From NCBI GenBank assembly GCA_905221605.1, contig CAJNDS010001258.1, positions 374,720-434,719 on the forward strand: a stretch of DNA of 60,000 nucleotides, written 5' to 3'. The stretch's first letter is position 1. Each line of letters opens with the position of its first letter. Of the stretch, positions 22,352 through 32,700 are shown one piece after another. A model generated the notes under the pieces. That model saw nothing but the letters and a program-made list of their open reading frames with translations, did no database searches and was not told the origin of the DNA. A program made the position numbers and the translations under genes. Source of the DNA: Symbiodinium natans. Lineage: Eukaryota; Sar; Dinophyceae; Suessiales; Symbiodiniaceae.

Positions 22352-22466
22352 CTGCTATTTGCTCAAAAAGCCCCCCTAAGAAATATGTCATCCCTTATAA
22401 GGGCAAAAAAGGGATCATTGTCTTATCCCTTTTTTGTTTGTTTTGGGGCTCTTAGGCAACTAGTAG
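22352..22466. mobile_element. MITE-like element, TACTATTTGCTTAAG family
   Basis: Ends CTGCTATTTGCTCAAAAAG and CTCTTAGGCAACTAGTAG. It abuts a fragment of the large element. Confidence 0.62.
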
Positions 22467-22552
22467 GGAAGCGGAGAGGTAACGGTGACTTTGCAGACAG
22501 CCCAACGGTATGGGCATCCATTCCCTCACGCTTCCTGGCTGTCTTCCACCGT

Positions 22553-22701
22553 CCTACTTGGAGCTTACTAGCCAATTATAACTGCACTTATAACCCTACT
22601 TATGATAGCCCTAAAGGGCCTTATAGGGGTTATCCCACTTATAAGTAGGGTTACAAGTACAGTTATAATTGGTTAGTAAGTACCATGAACCTTCAAGTAG
22701 G
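22553..22701. mobile_element. Palindromic MITE-like element, CCTACTTG family
   Basis: Second copy. The left outer arm is slightly diverged (GGAGCTTACTAGCC), while the right arm is intact. Confidence 0.82.
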
Positions 22702-22862
22702 CAACTCAATAGAGGGATCCACGGGTACGAGGCCTTTTGACCGGGTCCGTTGACCCCCTCACATATTTGGGTTCAGGGGTTGCAGAGTACATCGCGGTTT
22801 CAGAAGTGCAGTGAACGTCCTCTCATCCCACTCCGGCGATCGAAAATGCACAGCCGCTACAG

Positions 22863-22916
22863 GAGTCTGCCAAGACAGAGAAGGTGAAGGAGGCCAAGAA
22901 GACTATGAATCCAGCC
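22863..22916 (+). CDS. Exon (ESAKTEKVKEAKKTMNPA)
   Basis: CTACAG acceptor to GTGCGA donor, 54 nt, phase 0 to 0, reading ESAKTEKVKEAKKTMNPA, lysine-rich and helical. An upstream TGCAG (22811) gives another open frame, so the start could differ. Confidence 0.55.
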
Positions 22917-23215
22917 GTGCGAATCCAACACCCACGCAGTACCCTGAACTCTGAACCCTAAACCCTAAACCCTAAACTCCACAAAGCAAAACCCACAAAG
23001 CACCCTAAACCCTAAACCCTAAACCCTAAACCCTAAGCCCTAAACCCTAAACCCTAAACCCTAAACCCTAAACCCTAAACCCTAAACCCTAGACCCTAAA
23101 CCCTAAACCCTAAACCCTAAACCCCTAACCGCCTAACCGCCTAACCCCCTAACCCCCTAACCCTAAACCCCAAACCGCCTAACCCCCTAACCCTAAGCTC
23201 AACTCCTAGCTCCAG

Positions 23216-23258
23216 GAGCAGTTGGCGGCGAGGCGAGAAACAGACGAAGGCCCGGCCT
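23216..23258 (+). CDS. Exon (EQLAARRETDEGPA)
   Basis: TCCAG acceptor to GTTGAGG donor, 43 nt, reading EQLAARRETDEGPA. C-rich CCGCCTAA-type repeats upstream, TTTAGGG/TTGAGGG downstream. Confidence 0.52.
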
Positions 23259-23830
23259 GTTGAGGGTTTAGGGTTGCTCTGAGGTTTAGGGTTGAGGGTT
23301 TAGGATTTAGGGTTTAGGGTTGAGGGTTTAGGGTTTGAGGGTTTAGGGTTTAGGGTTTAGGGTTTAGGGTTGAGGGTTTGAGGGTTTGAGGGTTCAACTC
23401 TGGGTTCAGGCCTGCTTTCCTCTCCTTCGATTCCCCAACACACACACATACACGCGCGCGTCAAGCTCCCCCATTAATTGGGGCCCTATGGGTATAGCTA
23501 TGACATGCTTGGGCAATTTCGGGATGCAGCTTCCTTGTGTTCTGTTTTGTATTTGGGCGCTTAGTGTATGTGAGGGTTGAACGGGTGTAGGGTTTGCGGG
23601 GAGGTTTGGGGCGGAGGGGGTCGAGTGTGGGGGATGAGTTTTGAGGACGCTTGGGACGTTGATGGTCCACGAGTACAGCCTGTTGGTTCGGGTCCGGGAC
23701 GTTTGGGGTTTTATGGCCCTGGTGTTTCTGGAATGATAAAGAAACGATAACCCTAAACCCTAAACCCTAAACCCTAAACCCTAAACCCTAAACCCTAAAC
23801 CCTAAACCATCTACAATCTGGCCTTAACAG

Positions 23831-23912
23831 CCAATCGCATGGCACGATGCTCTCGATGAATCACTTTGCACAAGACTCTTCAGCCTGCACGCCATTCTAC
23901 AGCAAGACTTGA
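23831..23912 (+). CDS. Possible terminal exon with TGA
   Basis: TTAACAG acceptor; frame QSHGTMLSMNHFAQDSSACT, then PFYSKT and TGA at 23910-23912. It follows a CCCTAAA array directly, and non-repetitive DNA follows. Confidence 0.4.
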
Positions 23913-24416
23913 CGACTTAACCTTACACTGTCCTAAAAGTGCTGGAAACCCTACACTCTGTGCACACCAGATCCTAAACCCCTAAGCCAATTCCGAGTGC
24001 GAGTTCTACGAATTTAGATTCTGGGCTAGAAATCAGAGAGTATGCTGTCAGGGTGGGCTTTCAAGCCCTAGACCCTGGGCCTCAGTAGGTCCCTCAATGT
24101 ACCCCTTTTCCACCCTTTTCCATTCTGTCTATAGCCCGTATTGTGTATCCCAATCCTTAAACCCTAAATCCGGAACCATGAACCCTAATCTCTTTGTAGA
24201 AGTTTTTGAGAAAGTCTCTAGGAACTCTCCCGAGCCCAAATCGTATGCCCAAACCCGTTCCGAGGCGCTTGCCAGTTCATAGATGTATGTAGACACTTCT
24301 AGGCACTTTGTGTTTGAAGGTTTATGGGCAATTAACTGTAGTTGTGATCTTGTGATCATTTTCACGAAAGCTAGCGTAGCTAGGCTTGAGTTTAAGTTTA
24401 GTCTCTGCATTAGCAG

Positions 24417-24480
24417 GGGGGGGGGGCTTGTTATCCGTGGCGTCATCGCAAGCGGCTGGCGGATGAATGGGCTCCAAGAG
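24417..24480 (+). CDS. Exon starting in a G-run (LVIRGVIASGWRMNG)
   Basis: Acceptor TTAGCAG after a pyrimidine-rich stretch, then a run of ten G (Gly codons) and LVIRGVIASGWRMNGLQE, to a GTTCGT donor. The G-run at the exon edge may be slippage-prone. Confidence 0.42.
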
Positions 24481-24567
24481 GTTCGTCGAGGGTTTAGGGT
24501 TTAGGGTTCAGGGTTTAGGGTTTAGGGTTGACACAAACCCAAAACCCTGAACCCTACACTTGCACAG

Positions 24568-24625
24568 GCGACGTGAATCTGCCTCGGCCTCAGCATTTTC
24601 CGGAGCCGGCTTGCGATGAAGGCAG
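24568..24625 (+). CDS. Exon (DVNLPRPQHFPEPACDEG)
   Basis: CACAG acceptor to a consensus GTAAAT donor. Reads DVNLPRPQHFPEPACDEG with two bases over. Confidence 0.52.
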
Positions 24626-24887
24626 GTAAATAAAGCTGTGGTTGGCGCGGATTTCGGCCCCTTCTCGAGTTAAGGGTTTAGGGGGTTGGGGTTCAGGGTT
24701 TAGGGTTTAGGGTTTAGGGCTTTAGGCTTTAGGCTTTGGGGTTGAGGTTGAGGTTTAGGGATACCCTAAACCCAAAGCCGTAAACCCGAAACCCTAGACC
24801 TGAAACCCTAAACCCTACACCCCAAATAGTTAAGGACCCCTAGTTGTGATTATGGCCCCTTCTATTCTTCCCTTCATGGGCACGCAG

Positions 24888-24941
24888 ACATCAGGAGCCG
24901 TACCCGCAGGCCCCCCAAGCAGGAACCAAATGTGTGTAAAG
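24888..24941 (+). CDS. Exon (SRTRRPPKQEPNVCK)
   Basis: ACGCAG acceptor to GTAAGC donor. One frame reads IRSRTRRPPKQEPNVCK. In phase with the previous exon it reads HQEPYPQAPQAGTKCV and meets TAA, which would make it terminal. A degraded look-alike lies at 25041-25085. Confidence 0.42.
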
Positions 24942-25591
24942 GTAAGCGAAGCCCTAAACCCTAAACCCCAAACCCTAAACCCTAACCCTAAACCCTAAAC
25001 CCTAATTAAACCCTAAACCCAAAACCCCAAAACGCCCAAAGGACCATCCCGTAGGGTCACGCGGACCTGGGCCCCCTAAGCAAGAAGCTCCAAACCCAAA
25101 AGATCTTGGTGTTGAAAGCCCCTTTGGGGGCTTAGGGTCTAGGGTTTAGGGTTTAGGGTTTAGGGTTGGGGCCCAAATCCAGCTCAACGGAGAAGCGGGT
25201 ATGGGTCTAGCGCTTAGGGTTTCGGGCTTAGGGCTTAGGGTTTTAGGGTCTAGGCGGCTTAGGGCTTAGGCGGTTTAGGCTTAGGGGTTGAAGCTTCGAG
25301 CTTGCGGGCTTAGGGTCTGCCCAACAAGGTTTAGGGTTCAGGGTTCAGGGTTTAGGGTTTGGGGTTTAGGGTTTAGGGTTTAGGGTTTAGGGTAAGGTGT
25401 CGTGTTGCCCCCAGAGGCCCTAGACCCTCATTTAAAATTTAGTTTTCAGGGGGGCTCCTCATCTAGATCTACGCCCGCTCAAGCTCTTGAACGCTGACGC
25501 TTCTTTGTGGTTTAGGGTCTAGGGTTTAGGGTTTAGGGTTTAGGGCTGTAGGTTTCCACAGAGACCTTAGACCCCGAATAGTGCCGCCGAG

Positions 25592-25674
25592 GAATCGTAC
25601 ATCTCGTACATCTTATGCCACATTGGACATGGAATCTGCCACCACCCCCCAATCGCCTGCCCAGCGCACTTCTG
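25592..25674 (+). CDS. Exon-like island (ESYISYILCHIGHG)
   Basis: CCGAG acceptor to GTGTTT donor. One frame reads ESYISYILCHIGHGICHHPP then IACPAHF; another gives NRTSRTSYATLDMESATTPQ. Non-repetitive DNA flanked by TTTAGGG and long GCTCAGGGCTTAGG-type repeats. Confidence 0.38.
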
Positions 25675-26146
25675 GTGTTTTGGTGCTATTGTGCCAGGAT
25701 TTTGTGTTTGGCCTAGGGCTTCGGGCTCAGGGCCCAGGGCTGAGGGCTTACGTAGGGCTTAGGGCTCAGGGCTTAAGGCCCAGGGCGAAGGGCTCAGGGC
25801 TTATATAGGGCTTAGGGCTCAGGGCTTATTTAGGGCTTAGGGCTTAGGGCTCAGGGCTCTGGGCTTAGGGCTCAGGGCTCAGGCTTCGAGGTCAGACTTA
25901 GGGGTTAGGGTTTCGGGCTTGGGGCTCGGGGCTCAGGGCACCGAGCCCAGGTTCCAGGGCTCAGGGCTCAGGGCCTGGGGCTTGGGGCTTGGGGCTTGGG
26001 GCTTGGGGCTTGGTTTTCAACCTTCAGGGCTTCTGGGCCCTTGCAAAGGTTTTGCAGCGATTCGGGGTTAGGGCGTAGGGTTTCGACCCTCAAGCCCCCA
26101 AGTCCTTTTCTCCGAGCCACAAAAGCTAAACCCCAATCACCCACAG

Positions 26147-26230
26147 ATCCGCCAGGGGCAACCAGTCAGTGGCCGCAATCCCAGAGGAGGAAGAAGAGGA
26201 GGAGGAGCCAAAGTGCCCAGTTGCCAACTA
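26147..26230 (+). CDS. Exon with acidic run (PEEEEEEEEPKCPVAN)
   Basis: CCCACAG acceptor to GTCTGG donor. One frame reads SARGNQSVAAIP then eight glutamates and PKCPVAN; another reads Gly/Arg-rich. An acidic run is common in linkers. Confidence 0.45.
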
Positions 26231-26271
26231 GTCTGGGCTCATGCGAAGGAACTCCACCCAAGTGATATCAG

Positions 26272-26324
26272 AAATATGTCTACTGCATTTCTGTACGACA
26301 AAACAACCCTGCTCCGCCATTATG
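26272..26324 (+). CDS. Exon (MSTAFLYDKTTLLRHY)
   Basis: ATATCAG acceptor to a perfect GTAAGT donor. Reads NMSTAFLYDKTTLLRHY. This is one of the few introns here without telomere-type repeats on the left, and the frame stays open well past the donor. Confidence 0.45.
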
Positions 26325-26544
26325 GTAAGTTAGCTGAAGGTCCTCAACTGAGGAACGCAGTCGTTGGTACCTTTAGATATCTTCCAGCAAATCTCGTGGG
26401 AATCCAACAGATGTCTTGGTTGCTAGGGGGGGAAGGGGGGGAGTGCTTCCAAATAGGGTTTGGGGTTTAGGGTTTAGGGTTTAGGGCTTAGGGTTTAGGG
26501 CCATGCAATGTAAGCCGACCTCCTCAACCATTTTAGAAGCGCAG

Positions 26545-26577
26545 GAGCCGCAGCACCATGCAACGCACCGCCCCAGG
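26545..26577 (+). CDS. Micro-exon (EPQHHATHRPR)
   Basis: GCGCAG acceptor to GTCCTT donor, 33 nt, reading EPQHHATHRPR. C-rich repeats follow rather than the usual G-rich ones. Confidence 0.38.
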
Positions 26578-27380
26578 GTCCTTGGATATGCGTCCCCCAG
26601 CCCCTCAACCCCAAGCCCTAAACCCTAACCCTAAACCCTAAACCCTAAACCCCCAAACCCTGAACCCTAAACCCTAAACCCCAAACCCTGAACCCTAAAC
26701 CCTAAACTCTCAAACCCTAGAGCCAAACCCCTTACTAAGCTTCAGCGCCCTCGGGTTTGGGAGCTCAGGGCCCCGTACTGTATCCATTCCTTTTTAAGAA
26801 TTTAGGGTTTAGGGGTTTAGGGGTTTAGGGTTTAGGGTTTAGGGTTTGGGGTTTGAGGTTGAAGGTTTATGGTTTGGGGTTGAAGGTTTCGGGTTTGGGG
26901 TTGAGGGTTTCCCAAGTCAATTCCCTAAGCCCCTGCGCGAGCCCTCTATGCCGGGATGGGATGTGCTCCAGAGCGACAGGAGTGCCGAAATGCCAGAAGT
27001 TCACACACCGACCCCCCTACACCATTGGTAGGCCCTTGGGACATGTGAAACCCTGACTGGGCTTAAGAGGATCATATTCAGCCCTATATAAACTCTGAAC
27101 CCTGAACCCTACACCCTACACCCTAAACCCTAAACCCTAAACCCTAAACCCTAAACCCTAAACCCTAAACCCTAAACCCTAAACCCTAAACCCTAAACCC
27201 TACACCCTAAACCCTAAACCTTACAGCCTACAGCCTCAACCTAAGATGCCCAGTACCCTTCTTCCCTTTTTAGGGGGCTTTCGGTTTCCTTATGAACCCC
27301 CGTTTAGCAAAAAAGTGTACCCGCTTTAAACCCTAAACGGGTTTAGGGTTTAGGGTTTAGGGTTCTGGTCAACCTAGTAG

Positions 27381-27463
27381 ACTCTAAATGCATTGTTGGA
27401 GGAGAGCGGCTTACCGCAAGAAGAAGAGGCCCCGAAACGGGAGGGGGGGGGGGGGCTCTTGGG
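27381..27463 (+). CDS. Exon (LLEESGLPQEEEAPKREG)
   Basis: CTAGTAG acceptor to GTAAGC donor. Reads TLNALLEESGLPQEEEAPKR and then a G-run coding for glycines. Clear coding bias before the run. Confidence 0.48.
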
Positions 27464-27561
27464 GTAAGCCCTACACCCTAAACCCTAAACCCTAGACTCT
27501 TAACCCTAAACCCTAAACCCTAAATCCCAAACCCTAAACCCCAGACCCGAGACTTTCGTAG

Positions 27562-27659
27562 ACCTGGGCCCCGAGAAGAGCGGAGCCCTGTCTGAGACTC
27601 GGACCATTGCAAGCCCTGTGGACAGGCTCCAGCTTCTGCGGAGGGAAGGCGCGTCTTGA
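27562..27659 (+). CDS. Possible terminal exon with TGA
   Basis: TCGTAG acceptor; frame DLGPEKSGALSETRTIASPV, then DRLQLLRREGAS and TGA. TTTAGGG repeats follow at once. Good coding composition. Confidence 0.48.
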
Positions 27660-28587
27660 AGTTCGGGGGGTTTAGGGTTTAGGGTTTAGGGTTTAGTCTA
27701 GGGTTAGGGTTCAGGGGTTTCAGGGTTAAGGGTGAAAGGTTAAGGGTTCAGTTATGGGTTCAGGGTTTACTTGAAGGTGAATGTTATCAGCCCGGCTATG
27801 AGAAGGCTAAGTGTAGTTAGAGCCATGACGTAGGCACATATGACCCTATACTTCTATCTACCCATGTGAGCTCTAAGCCCAGAACCCAGAATGCCAAACC
27901 CTAACCCCTAAACCTAAAACCCAAAACCCTAAACCAAACACCCAAAACCCTAAATGCCAAACGCTAAACCCTAAACCCTAAACCCTAAGCCCTAAGCTTA
28001 TAAGCCCACACAATATCATGCCCAAAGCCCCAAACCTTCATGCTCAAGCTCTGGGTTTGGGTTGAGGGTCTGGGGTTTAGGGTGTAGGGTTTAGGGTTTA
28101 GGGTTTACGGTTCAGGGGTGGGGCGGGCTAGTTACGGTTTAGGGTTTAGGGTTTAGGGCTCAGGGTCAAGGTCTTGGGGCTTTGGGTGGGTAGTAGTTGT
28201 GGCTAGGTCGTTCGGAGCAAATAATTCTCAACCCTGGGCCCTGAACCCTGAACCCTAGACCTTAAACCCCAAACCCGAAACCCTGAAAGCCAACCCTTAC
28301 ATGCCCCCAAACGCTAAACCCTAGACCCTTGACCCGAAACACTAAACCCTAAACTCTAGACCCTAAACTCTAAACCCTAAGCCCTCAGCCCTAAACCATA
28401 AATTTGAAACCCTAAACCCCAAACCCTGCCTGATTATGTACATCAGGGTTGCTGCCTGAACTCGAAACCCTAAACCCTAAACCCTAACCCTAAACCCTAA
28501 ACCCTAAACCCTAAACCCTAAACCCTAAACCCTACACCCTAAACCCTAAACCCCTTCCACCCCCGGAACTTTCTGTGCGCTGGCCAG

Positions 28588-28629
28588 GAGGGACCACGAA
28601 ACCACAAGCGTCTGAGCCTCCCTGTCTTG
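28588..28629 (+). CDS. Exon (EGPRNHKRLSLPVL)
   Basis: GGCCAG acceptor to GTAGCC donor, 14 codons, phase 0 to 0, reading EGPRNHKRLSLPVL. CCCTAAA repeats on both sides. Confidence 0.5.
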
Positions 28630-28867
28630 GTAGCCCACCTGTACCCTTTCCCGCTTGCCCTTTACCCTAAACCCTAAAGCTTAAACCCTAAACCCTAAAC
28701 CCTAAACCCTAAACCCTAAACCCTAAACCCTAAACCCTAAACCCTAAACCCTAAACCCTAAACCCCAAACCCCAAACCCTAAACCCTAAACCCTAAACCC
28801 TAGACTCTAAACCCTAAACCCTAAACCCTAAGCCCTAAACCCTAAGCCCTAAACCCTAAACCCTAAA

Positions 28868-28988
28868 CCCCAAAATGGGGTACCCCCCATTACAAGATGG
28901 TTGCTGGGCTACGAAGCTGTGCATAGGGTGCTGGTCGTGAGGGTTGGCTGGCATCGTTAAGGGCTAATAGGGGTACCACATTTTGGGG
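28868..28988. mobile_element. Palindromic element, CCCCAAAATGGGGTACC ends
   Basis: Ends CCCCAAAATGGGGTACC and GGTACCACATTTTGGGG. The flanking arrays switch from CCCTAAA on the left to TTTAGGG on the right, so the whole arrangement is one larger inverted repeat. It contains TTGCTGGGCTACG, related to the GGTAGCCCAG family. Confidence 0.74.
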
Positions 28989-29087
28989 TTTAGGGTTTAG
29001 GGTTTAGGGTTTAGGGTGTAGGGTTTAGGGTTTAGGGTTTAGGGTTTAGGGCTTAGGGCTTAGGGTTTAGAGTCTAGGGTTTAGGGT

Positions 29088-29179
29088 TTAGGCTTTAGGG
29101 CCGTAGGCTGCCTCACCTTGACTACTCTTCACCTTAGGCTTTAGGGCCGTAGACTGCCTCACCTTGACTACTCTTCACC
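29088..29179. repeat. 46-bp tandem duplication
   Basis: Two adjacent units, each starting TTAGGCTTTAGGGCCGTAG, differing at one base. The unit includes a telomere-like heptamer. Confidence 0.95.
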
Positions 29180-29424
29180 CGAAACCCTAAATACCGGGTT
29201 TCGGGTTTAGGGTTTACGGTTTAGAGGTACCCTGTAGGGTTGAGGGTCACAAGCGTCTGACCCTAAGAGCTTCTGCGTGGTTCTCAGTAGGTTAGTAGGT
29301 ACCCTCTACCATCCGTTCAAGGGTTTTGCAGGAGAGAGATTAGGGTTTGGGGCTGAGGTTACCGAGTTCCCGATTACTAAGAACTAGCAAGATATATGAT
29401 GCCAGCACCTCTTATCTTTGCCAG

Positions 29425-29484
29425 CTCGCGGGAAGCAGCGATGCAGCTGTTCCTTTTCTGTCAAAACTCCACATCTGCGCATGG
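29425..29484 (+). CDS. Exon (LAGSSDAAVPFLSKLHICAW)
   Basis: Good pyrimidine-rich acceptor (29409-29424, ending TTTGCCAG), GTGGAG donor, exactly 20 codons in phase 0. Non-repetitive surroundings. Confidence 0.5.
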
Positions 29485-29739
29485 GTGGAGGCTTTAATAT
29501 CGGGGTCGGGATAAATATCAACTGTATTTCCACCCCCCCTCCCCCCCCAAAAAAAATAACCAATCTTCATTCTTAAGGCCCCTATAAGTACTTAAGAGCC
29601 ATTGTGAGGGACTCTTCTCAATGTAGAAGCCTAAGCTCCAAGAAGTATTCAACATTCCCCTTGGGCATACCCCTTACATTCCTGACATTCTCCATTTCTA
29701 GGTTAAGGCGGTATGGGTTTGGGTATGTCGAACCGTAAA

Positions 29740-29741
29740 CC

Positions 29742-29829
<88 letters not shown>

Positions 29830-29868
29830 ACCCTAAACCCTAAACCCTAAACCCTAAACCCTAAACCC
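29740..29868. repeat. CCCTCAA variant array
   Basis: About thirteen CCCTCAA units, then CCCTAAA units. Confidence 0.95.
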
Positions 29869-29922
29869 TCCTTCGACAACCCCCACCCTTCAGGGGTTTT
29901 AGGGTTGAGAGGCTGATCAAAG

Positions 29923-29980
29923 TCGAACATCCCGTGCCTTGCGCCGACCTAAGAACTCCGTCCCCTGAAAGCTGCTCTTG
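29923..29980 (+). CDS. Exon (EHPVPCADLRTPSPESCS)
   Basis: CAAAG acceptor to a GTAGGG donor continuous with the TTTAGGG array. Reads EHPVPCADLRTPSPESCS. The CCCTCAA/CCCTAAA array lies upstream. Confidence 0.42.
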
Positions 29981-30085
29981 GTAGGGTTTAGGGTTTAGGG
30001 TTTAGGGTTTAGGGTTGAGGGTTTAGGGTTTAGGGTTGAGGGTTTAGGGTTTAGGGTTTCGGGCTAGGGGTTTAGGGTTTAGGGT

Positions 30086-30172
30086 TCTTAAGGGAGGGAG
30101 GTTCAAGGGGGGAATGTAACCCAATATTCCCTAATACTCCCCACTACTCCCTAAGGCTCCCTAAGCTTCCCG
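30086..30172. repeat. Dispersed repeat, shared with 50223-50297
   Basis: CTTAAGGGAGGGAGGTTCAA start and ACTCCCCACTACTCCCTAAG end are shared with 50223-50297. The family is otherwise unknown. Confidence 0.6.
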
Positions 30173-30422
30173 AAGGTTCCCCTAGAGGTTTTAGGGTTTA
30201 GGGTTTAGGGTTTCAAGAGCTCATGGCTCGAAAAGTTCAGGGCTTTCCGGCAAGGGCTCAGTCGGGTTGGAGCATGTCGGGATTGGAGGGTTCAGGGTTT
30301 AGGGTTCAAAGGTTTAGGGTTTAGGGTTTAGGGTTTAGGGTTTAGGGTTTAGGGTTTAGGGTCTAGGGTCTAGGGTCTAGGGTCTAGGGTCTAGGGTTTG
30401 GGAAGAGCCTCCGCCTGGGCAG

Positions 30423-30472
30423 CCTTTACATGGTTAAACCATGTCGTGCCCCTGTCAACGTCCTCGCGCCGA
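30423..30472 (+). CDS. Exon (LYMVKPCRAPVNVLAP)
   Basis: GGGCAG acceptor to GTCCTG donor, 50 nt, reading LYMVKPCRAPVNVLAP. G-rich TTTAGGG/TCTAGGG repeats upstream, against the usual order. Confidence 0.42.
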
Positions 30473-30849
30473 GTCCTGGGCTTCTTCCCCTAAAGGAGTA
30501 TACTTGGGGTTTAGGGTTTAGGGTTTAGGGTTTAGGGCTTAAGGTTCATGAACCCCTAAGTATGGAGAGACCCCCTAGAAGGGGCCCTTAATCTTATTTC
30601 CCTAAATAACCCCGGTATGTACCTTATGTAGTCTATTCAGTCTTGAAAGGGCCCCTCTGTTAGGCCCTTGATTCCCTGAAACCCTAGCTGCCCCTCTCTC
30701 TCCAAGAGCCCTGCAGGTTTGGAGTTTAGGGTTTAGGGTTTACGGTTTAGGGTTTAGGGTCTAGGGTTTAGGGCCCCAGGGTTTAGGGTTTCGGGTTTAG
30801 GGTTTTAGGATTTAGGGGTTAAGGTTAAGGTTTAGGGTTTAGGGTTTAT

Positions 30850-30976
30850 CTCGGGGGTAGTTACATGGGCTCTGAGGCTTCACATATACCCTTTTTTATA
30901 CCCAATGAAAACCCAGTGGGCCCATTCTTCAGAGCCCTTTGAGGAAAAATTAGGGACCATGTAACTACCCCTCGAG
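30850..30976. mobile_element. MITE-like element, CTCGGGGGTAGTTACATGG ends
   Basis: Ends CTCGGGGGTAGTTACATGG and CCATGTAACTACCCCTCGAG, differing by one indel; inner GGGCTCTGA/TCAGAGCCC also pairs. Confidence 0.8.
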
Positions 30977-31403
30977 TTTATGGTCTGGGGCTTCTAGGGC
31001 TTCTAGGGCTTGTAGGGCTTTTAGGGTTTAGGGTTTAGGGATTAGGGTTTAGGGTTTAGGGTTTCGGGTTTTTTTGTAATATGTCTACGACGGTTCTGAG
31101 GGGAGTATCGGTAAGTTCCCTCCTAGGTCCTAGGTTGTGGCTCGGTTAACCTGCACTCCGCGCCCACTGCAAAGCCAAACCCATGATGATAGCCAAATTT
31201 CCAATAATTTTGTAGGGTTTAGGGTTTAGGGTTTAGGGTTTATGGTTTAGGGTTTTGGGTTTAGGATGTCCCCTAGCAGCCAAAACGGCCCAAAATCCTC
31301 GCTTACGGTACCTCTTCTGCTGGTCCTCTCAAAAGCGAGACCTACTACGCACGGCAGCCTAAGCCGCAAACCCTAAACCGCCCCAAAACCCCTAAACTCC
31401 AAG

Positions 31404-31552
31404 CCCTAAGCCCTAAGCCCTAAGCCCTAAGCCCCAAGCCCTAAGCCCTAAGCCCTAAGCCCTAAGCCCTAAGCCCTAAGCCCTAAGCCCTAAGCCCTAA
31501 GCCCTAAGCCCTAAGCCCTAAGCCCTAAACCCTAAACCCTAAACCCTAAACC
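31404..31552. repeat. CCCTAAG variant array
   Basis: Homogeneous CCCTAAG units, ending in CCCTAAA. Confidence 0.95.
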
Positions 31553-31621
31553 CTTCAGAACCGTCCCGCAAACTTATAGGGATATCCACTGAACTCCCAT
31601 GTCTCCCTGAAAGCCAAGCAG

Positions 31622-31682
31622 AAGGAAAGTCGTTCAAGGCCCAGGCTCGGGCAGCGTCCGAAGCCTCAAAGCTACTTGCGTT
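31622..31682 (+). CDS. Exon (KSFKAQARAASEASKLLA)
   Basis: AAGCAG acceptor to GTTCGC donor. Reads GKSFKAQARAASEASKLLA, alanine-rich and helical. CCCTAAG/CCCTAAA array upstream, TTTAGGG downstream. Confidence 0.52.
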
Positions 31683-31801
31683 GTTCGCGTTTGAGGGCCT
31701 AGGGTTTAGGGTTTAGGGTTTAGGGTTTAGGGTTTAGGGTTTAGGGAATCATCGGATTCAGCGTTTTTGGGTTGAGTGTTTGGATTGCATGGTGTACCGA
31801 G

Positions 31802-31845
31802 ATGCAGGCCCGCATGGAAGAAAAGAGTCAACATCTTCAGTTGCA
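31802..31845 (+). CDS. Exon (MQARMEEKSQHLQL)
   Basis: CCGAG acceptor to GTAGGG donor; reads MQARMEEKSQHLQL, coiled-coil-like. Read through the donor it meets TAG at once. A palindromic element starts 19 bases after the donor. Confidence 0.48.
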
Positions 31846-31864
31846 GTAGGGCAGGTTTGTACTC

Positions 31865-31976
31865 GGTAGCCCAGTGGTACCCTTTACCATTATTTTGTTT
31901 CTGGGTGCTCTTATAACTTATAAAGTAGCCAGCCCCTGAAAGGGTACTTCTATTGCAAGATACTTACTGGGCTGCC
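31865..31976. mobile_element. MITE-like element, GGTAGCCCAGTGG family
   Basis: Ends GGTAGCCCAGTGGTACCCT and ACTTACTGGGCTGCC; the inner AGGGTAC also pairs. It starts 19 bases after the donor of the exon at 31802. Confidence 0.72.
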
Positions 31977-31999
31977 ACGTTTTAGCAATAGTTCCGGAT

Positions 32000-32335
32000 C
32001 TGCCAATGCCCAACAGTCCTTAAACGATTGAATCCATGTCCCTCTTGTTCACTAAGCGAAAGATAAAATGTTTGCTCTAATACTGGGCCTTGTCTCCCGC
32101 GAACATCTAGCGACTGAAATAGTTCGTTAGGTATATTTCGGGAGCGTCGTCGGCTACGTCACCTAGTAATTTTCAGAACAGACGAATGAACACAGAACCA
32201 TAGGCCTTTGCGAGGTATATTTATTGTAGTATGGGTACAAGCTTGTAATAAGACAAGCATTTCCCATGTTGGGATGAGAACACTCCCATTTTAAGGGATG
32301 ATGGATGTGGACATCGGCTACTCCCCTAACAGGGT
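32000..32335. other. Non-repetitive intronic or intergenic stretch
   Basis: About 335 bp without telomere-type units, lower in GC than its surroundings. I see only a weak hairpin (CAAGCTTGTAATAAGACAAG region) and no convincing exon. Confidence 0.6.
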
Positions 32336-32678
32336 TTCGGGTTCAGGGTTCAGGGTTTAGGGTTTAGGGGAAGTAGTCGTGATATTTGCAGGGGCTGTAG
32401 TGGGGGAGTAGGGTAGCTACTGGTATACTCTATTGCCACCCAAGATGGGCAAGGGCTTTGCAAACTCCCCTCCCTCCCCTCCCCCCCGCCCCCCACCGCT
32501 CCCAAATCGTGCAAGATCACCGTTCCTGGGTCCAGGCAGAGGCATCGCAACAACCCCCCCCCCCCCCCCCCCCCAGAGACTAAACGGATGGCAAGTCCTC
32601 CAAACACCCAAACCCCTAAGCCCCTAAACCCCCAAACACCTACAACAAACCCTAAACCCTAAACCTCCTCCCCTGCAG

Positions 32679-32700
32679 AAGCTAGGACAAGATCCAGCCG
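32679..32700 (+). CDS. 22-nt micro-exon (KLGQDPA)
   Basis: Strong CCCTGCAG acceptor with a pyrimidine run and GTAGGG donor; reads KLGQDPA. Called on signals. Confidence 0.35.

Noticed and set aside
29740-29868. CRISPR-like regular repeats
   Set aside because: Units are contiguous without unique spacers and in a eukaryotic context; they are tandem heptamers.
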